Assembly (NCBI RefSeq): GCF_042453785.1
Contig: NC_091665.1
Location: 23,403,501 to 23,467,500, forward strand
Source: Malus domestica
Taxonomy: Eukaryota > Streptophyta > Magnoliopsida > Rosales > Rosaceae
DNA: 64,000 bases
Direction: 5' to 3'
Shown: piece by piece, positions 62,607-64,000 of the stretch
Layout of the letters: the number at the start of each line of letters is the position of its first letter
How positions within the stretch are numbered: the stretch's first letter is position 1
Program-made: the position numbers and the translations under genes
The notes under the pieces: model-generated
Seen by the model: only the letters and a program-made list of their open reading frames with translations
What the model was told of the DNA's origin: nothing
The model's database searches: none

Positions 62607-64000
62607 ATGAAGATTCTCCAGAAGTGCTTCTGGCTGTGTCTGCTTTTTGTGAGCTTTAGCCATGCTGAGCAGACAGTTGAGGTAGTAGGGGTTGGAGAAT
62701 GTACTGACTGTGCTCGGAATAACATTAAGACTAGCCATGCCTTTTCTGGTAACAAAATTTCTGTTTGCATTTTCTGTCATAAGTTGCTAATATTTTAGGT
62801 ATTTTTGCATTGCCATGCACATTACTATGTTGCAATATTGCATGAACTTCAAAAGTGGACAGCAAAGTGACTATATTTGGAATAGTAATGCTAGTGAGAC
62901 TAAATTTGTACATAAAATTTTGTAAACTAAATGACATGAAAGTTGATGATTGGATTATTACTTAAGTATTGAGAAATATGCTCATAAACTTAACAGTTTC
63001 ACTGAAGTTTCCGCTTTCTATGTATGGAACTTATATATAGCTTAGAGCACTTGCTCATACACTTAACTCTTGCTTTCTTCCTCTTGTGAACTAAGAAACC
63101 AATTAGGGTTTATTCTTGACCTAAATTGTTATTAAACTTAGCTACAATTTTACAGGTCTTCGTGTAACAATTGACTGCAAGCCCGAAAATGGGCACTTCA
63201 AAACAAGAGGAGTTGGGGAGCTCAATGAACAGGGAGAGTTCAAAGTCTCACTTCCTAAAGAGATTGTGAAAGAAGAAAACCAATTAAAAGAGGAATGTTA
63301 TGCCCAACTCCACAGTGCATTAGCTGCCCCTTGTGCTGCCCATGACGGCCTAAAATCCACGAAAATAGTCTTCAAGTCCAAGGCAAGTGATGGGACACAA
63401 ACCTTTGGAGTGACTGGTGGAAATCTCAAATTTTCCCCTGTGACTTGCACTTCTGCCTTCTTTTGGCCTCACAAGAAGCACCCACTTTTTTCCAAATTGC
63501 CACCTTTGCCTAAGTTGCCACCTTTCCCTAAATCTCACCCAATTTTTGGACACCCATTCCCATTCCCTCCTAAGGTGTTACCTCCATTCCCACCTAAGGT
63601 CTTCCCTCCAAAAATTCCAATCTTCAAGAAGCCTCTTCCTCCACCAGTGCCAATCTACAAGAAGCCTCTCCCTCCACCAGTGCCGGTATACAAGAAGCCG
63701 GTCCCTCCCCCCGTCCCGGTCTACAAGAAGCCTCACCCTCCGCCCGTCCCAATCTACAAGAAACCTCTCCCTCCACCCGTTCCAGTCTATAAGAAGCCTA
63801 ACCCTCCACCAGTCCCAGTATACAAGAAACCTTACCCTCCACCAACACCAATCTACAAGAAACCTCTCCCTCCTCCCGTCCCAGTCTATAAAAAGCCTAA
63901 CCCTCCACCAGTCCCAGTATACAAGAAGCCTTGCCCTCCACCAAAACCAATCTACAAGAAACCTCTCCCTCCACCAGTCCCAATCTATAAAAAGCCTCTT
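62607..64000 (+). CDS. PRP4: Proline-rich cell-wall protein, PRP2/PRP4 type (5' part)
   Basis: Exon 1 is 62607-62748 and exon 2 starts at 63156 and runs off the window; the GT-AG join completes a Gly codon (AFSGLRVTIDC). Residues 1-20 are a signal peptide ending SHA. Then comes a Pollen_Ole_e_1-type domain with VEVVGVGECTDC, FSGLRVTIDCKPENGHF, KEECYAQLHSALAAPCAAHDG, STKIVFKSK and LKFSPVTC, and six or more cysteines. From about codon 140 the sequence is Pro-rich with an 11-residue repeat of the form PxPPPVPxYKK (at least twelve units visible). Such proteins are secreted, cross-linked into the cell wall and help organise it. Family knowledge supports the function. The 3' end and total repeat number lie outside the window. 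Confidence 0.93.

Overview
The window is plant nuclear DNA. It has split genes with GT-AG introns, a plastid-targeted triosephosphate isomerase, a cell-wall proline-rich protein, plant retrotransposons, plastid-derived DNA, and AT-rich intergenic sequence full of MITEs. The Au-like SINE, the RTE-type LINE and the LARD-like repeat suggest a woody eudicot, probably Rosaceae (apple/pear type). That assignment is inference; no search was possible.

Genes, left to right: (1) the 3' part of an Urb2/Npa2-type nucleolar ribosome-biogenesis gene (+, ends 4569); (2) three small, apparently related membrane-protein genes (5375-5644 +, 8164-8553 +, 12667-13098 -); (3) a PLC-like phosphodiesterase (11398-12357 +) lying among them; (4) a complete nine-exon plastid triosephosphate isomerase gene (13886-17064 -); (5) a complete five-exon bHLH121-type transcription factor gene (24880-27503 -); (6) the 5' part of a PRP2/PRP4-type proline-rich cell-wall protein gene at the right edge (62607-64000 +). 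These are independent plant genes and I see no functional cluster beyond the small membrane-protein family.

Most of the rest is transposon sequence, much of it nested. A broken Ty1/copia element (17579-22719) sits inside an older LTR remnant. From 28.4 to 41.7 kb lie two Mutator-like elements with long inverted repeats, a Harbinger-like element and an Au-like SINE (both inside one copy of a repeat whose second copy preserves the empty sites), a four-unit 345-bp tandem repeat, and a CACTA derivative. From about 41.7 to 54.9 kb there is a probable Helitron holding an 8.35-kb composite. The composite contains an RTE LINE with an uninterrupted 1052-codon ORF, a 4.5-kb LARD-like block and a second LINE 3' fragment, and one 16-bp target-site duplication bounds the whole. 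From 55.4 to 61 kb lie a hAT element with a nested foldback MITE, a nuclear copy of plastid ycf3 DNA, and several MITEs with recognisable duplications.

The best candidates for something undescribed are the LINE/LARD/LINE composite, the possible gene capture inside the MULE, Harbinger and CACTA elements, and the uncharacterised SPWGVA-type small membrane-protein family.
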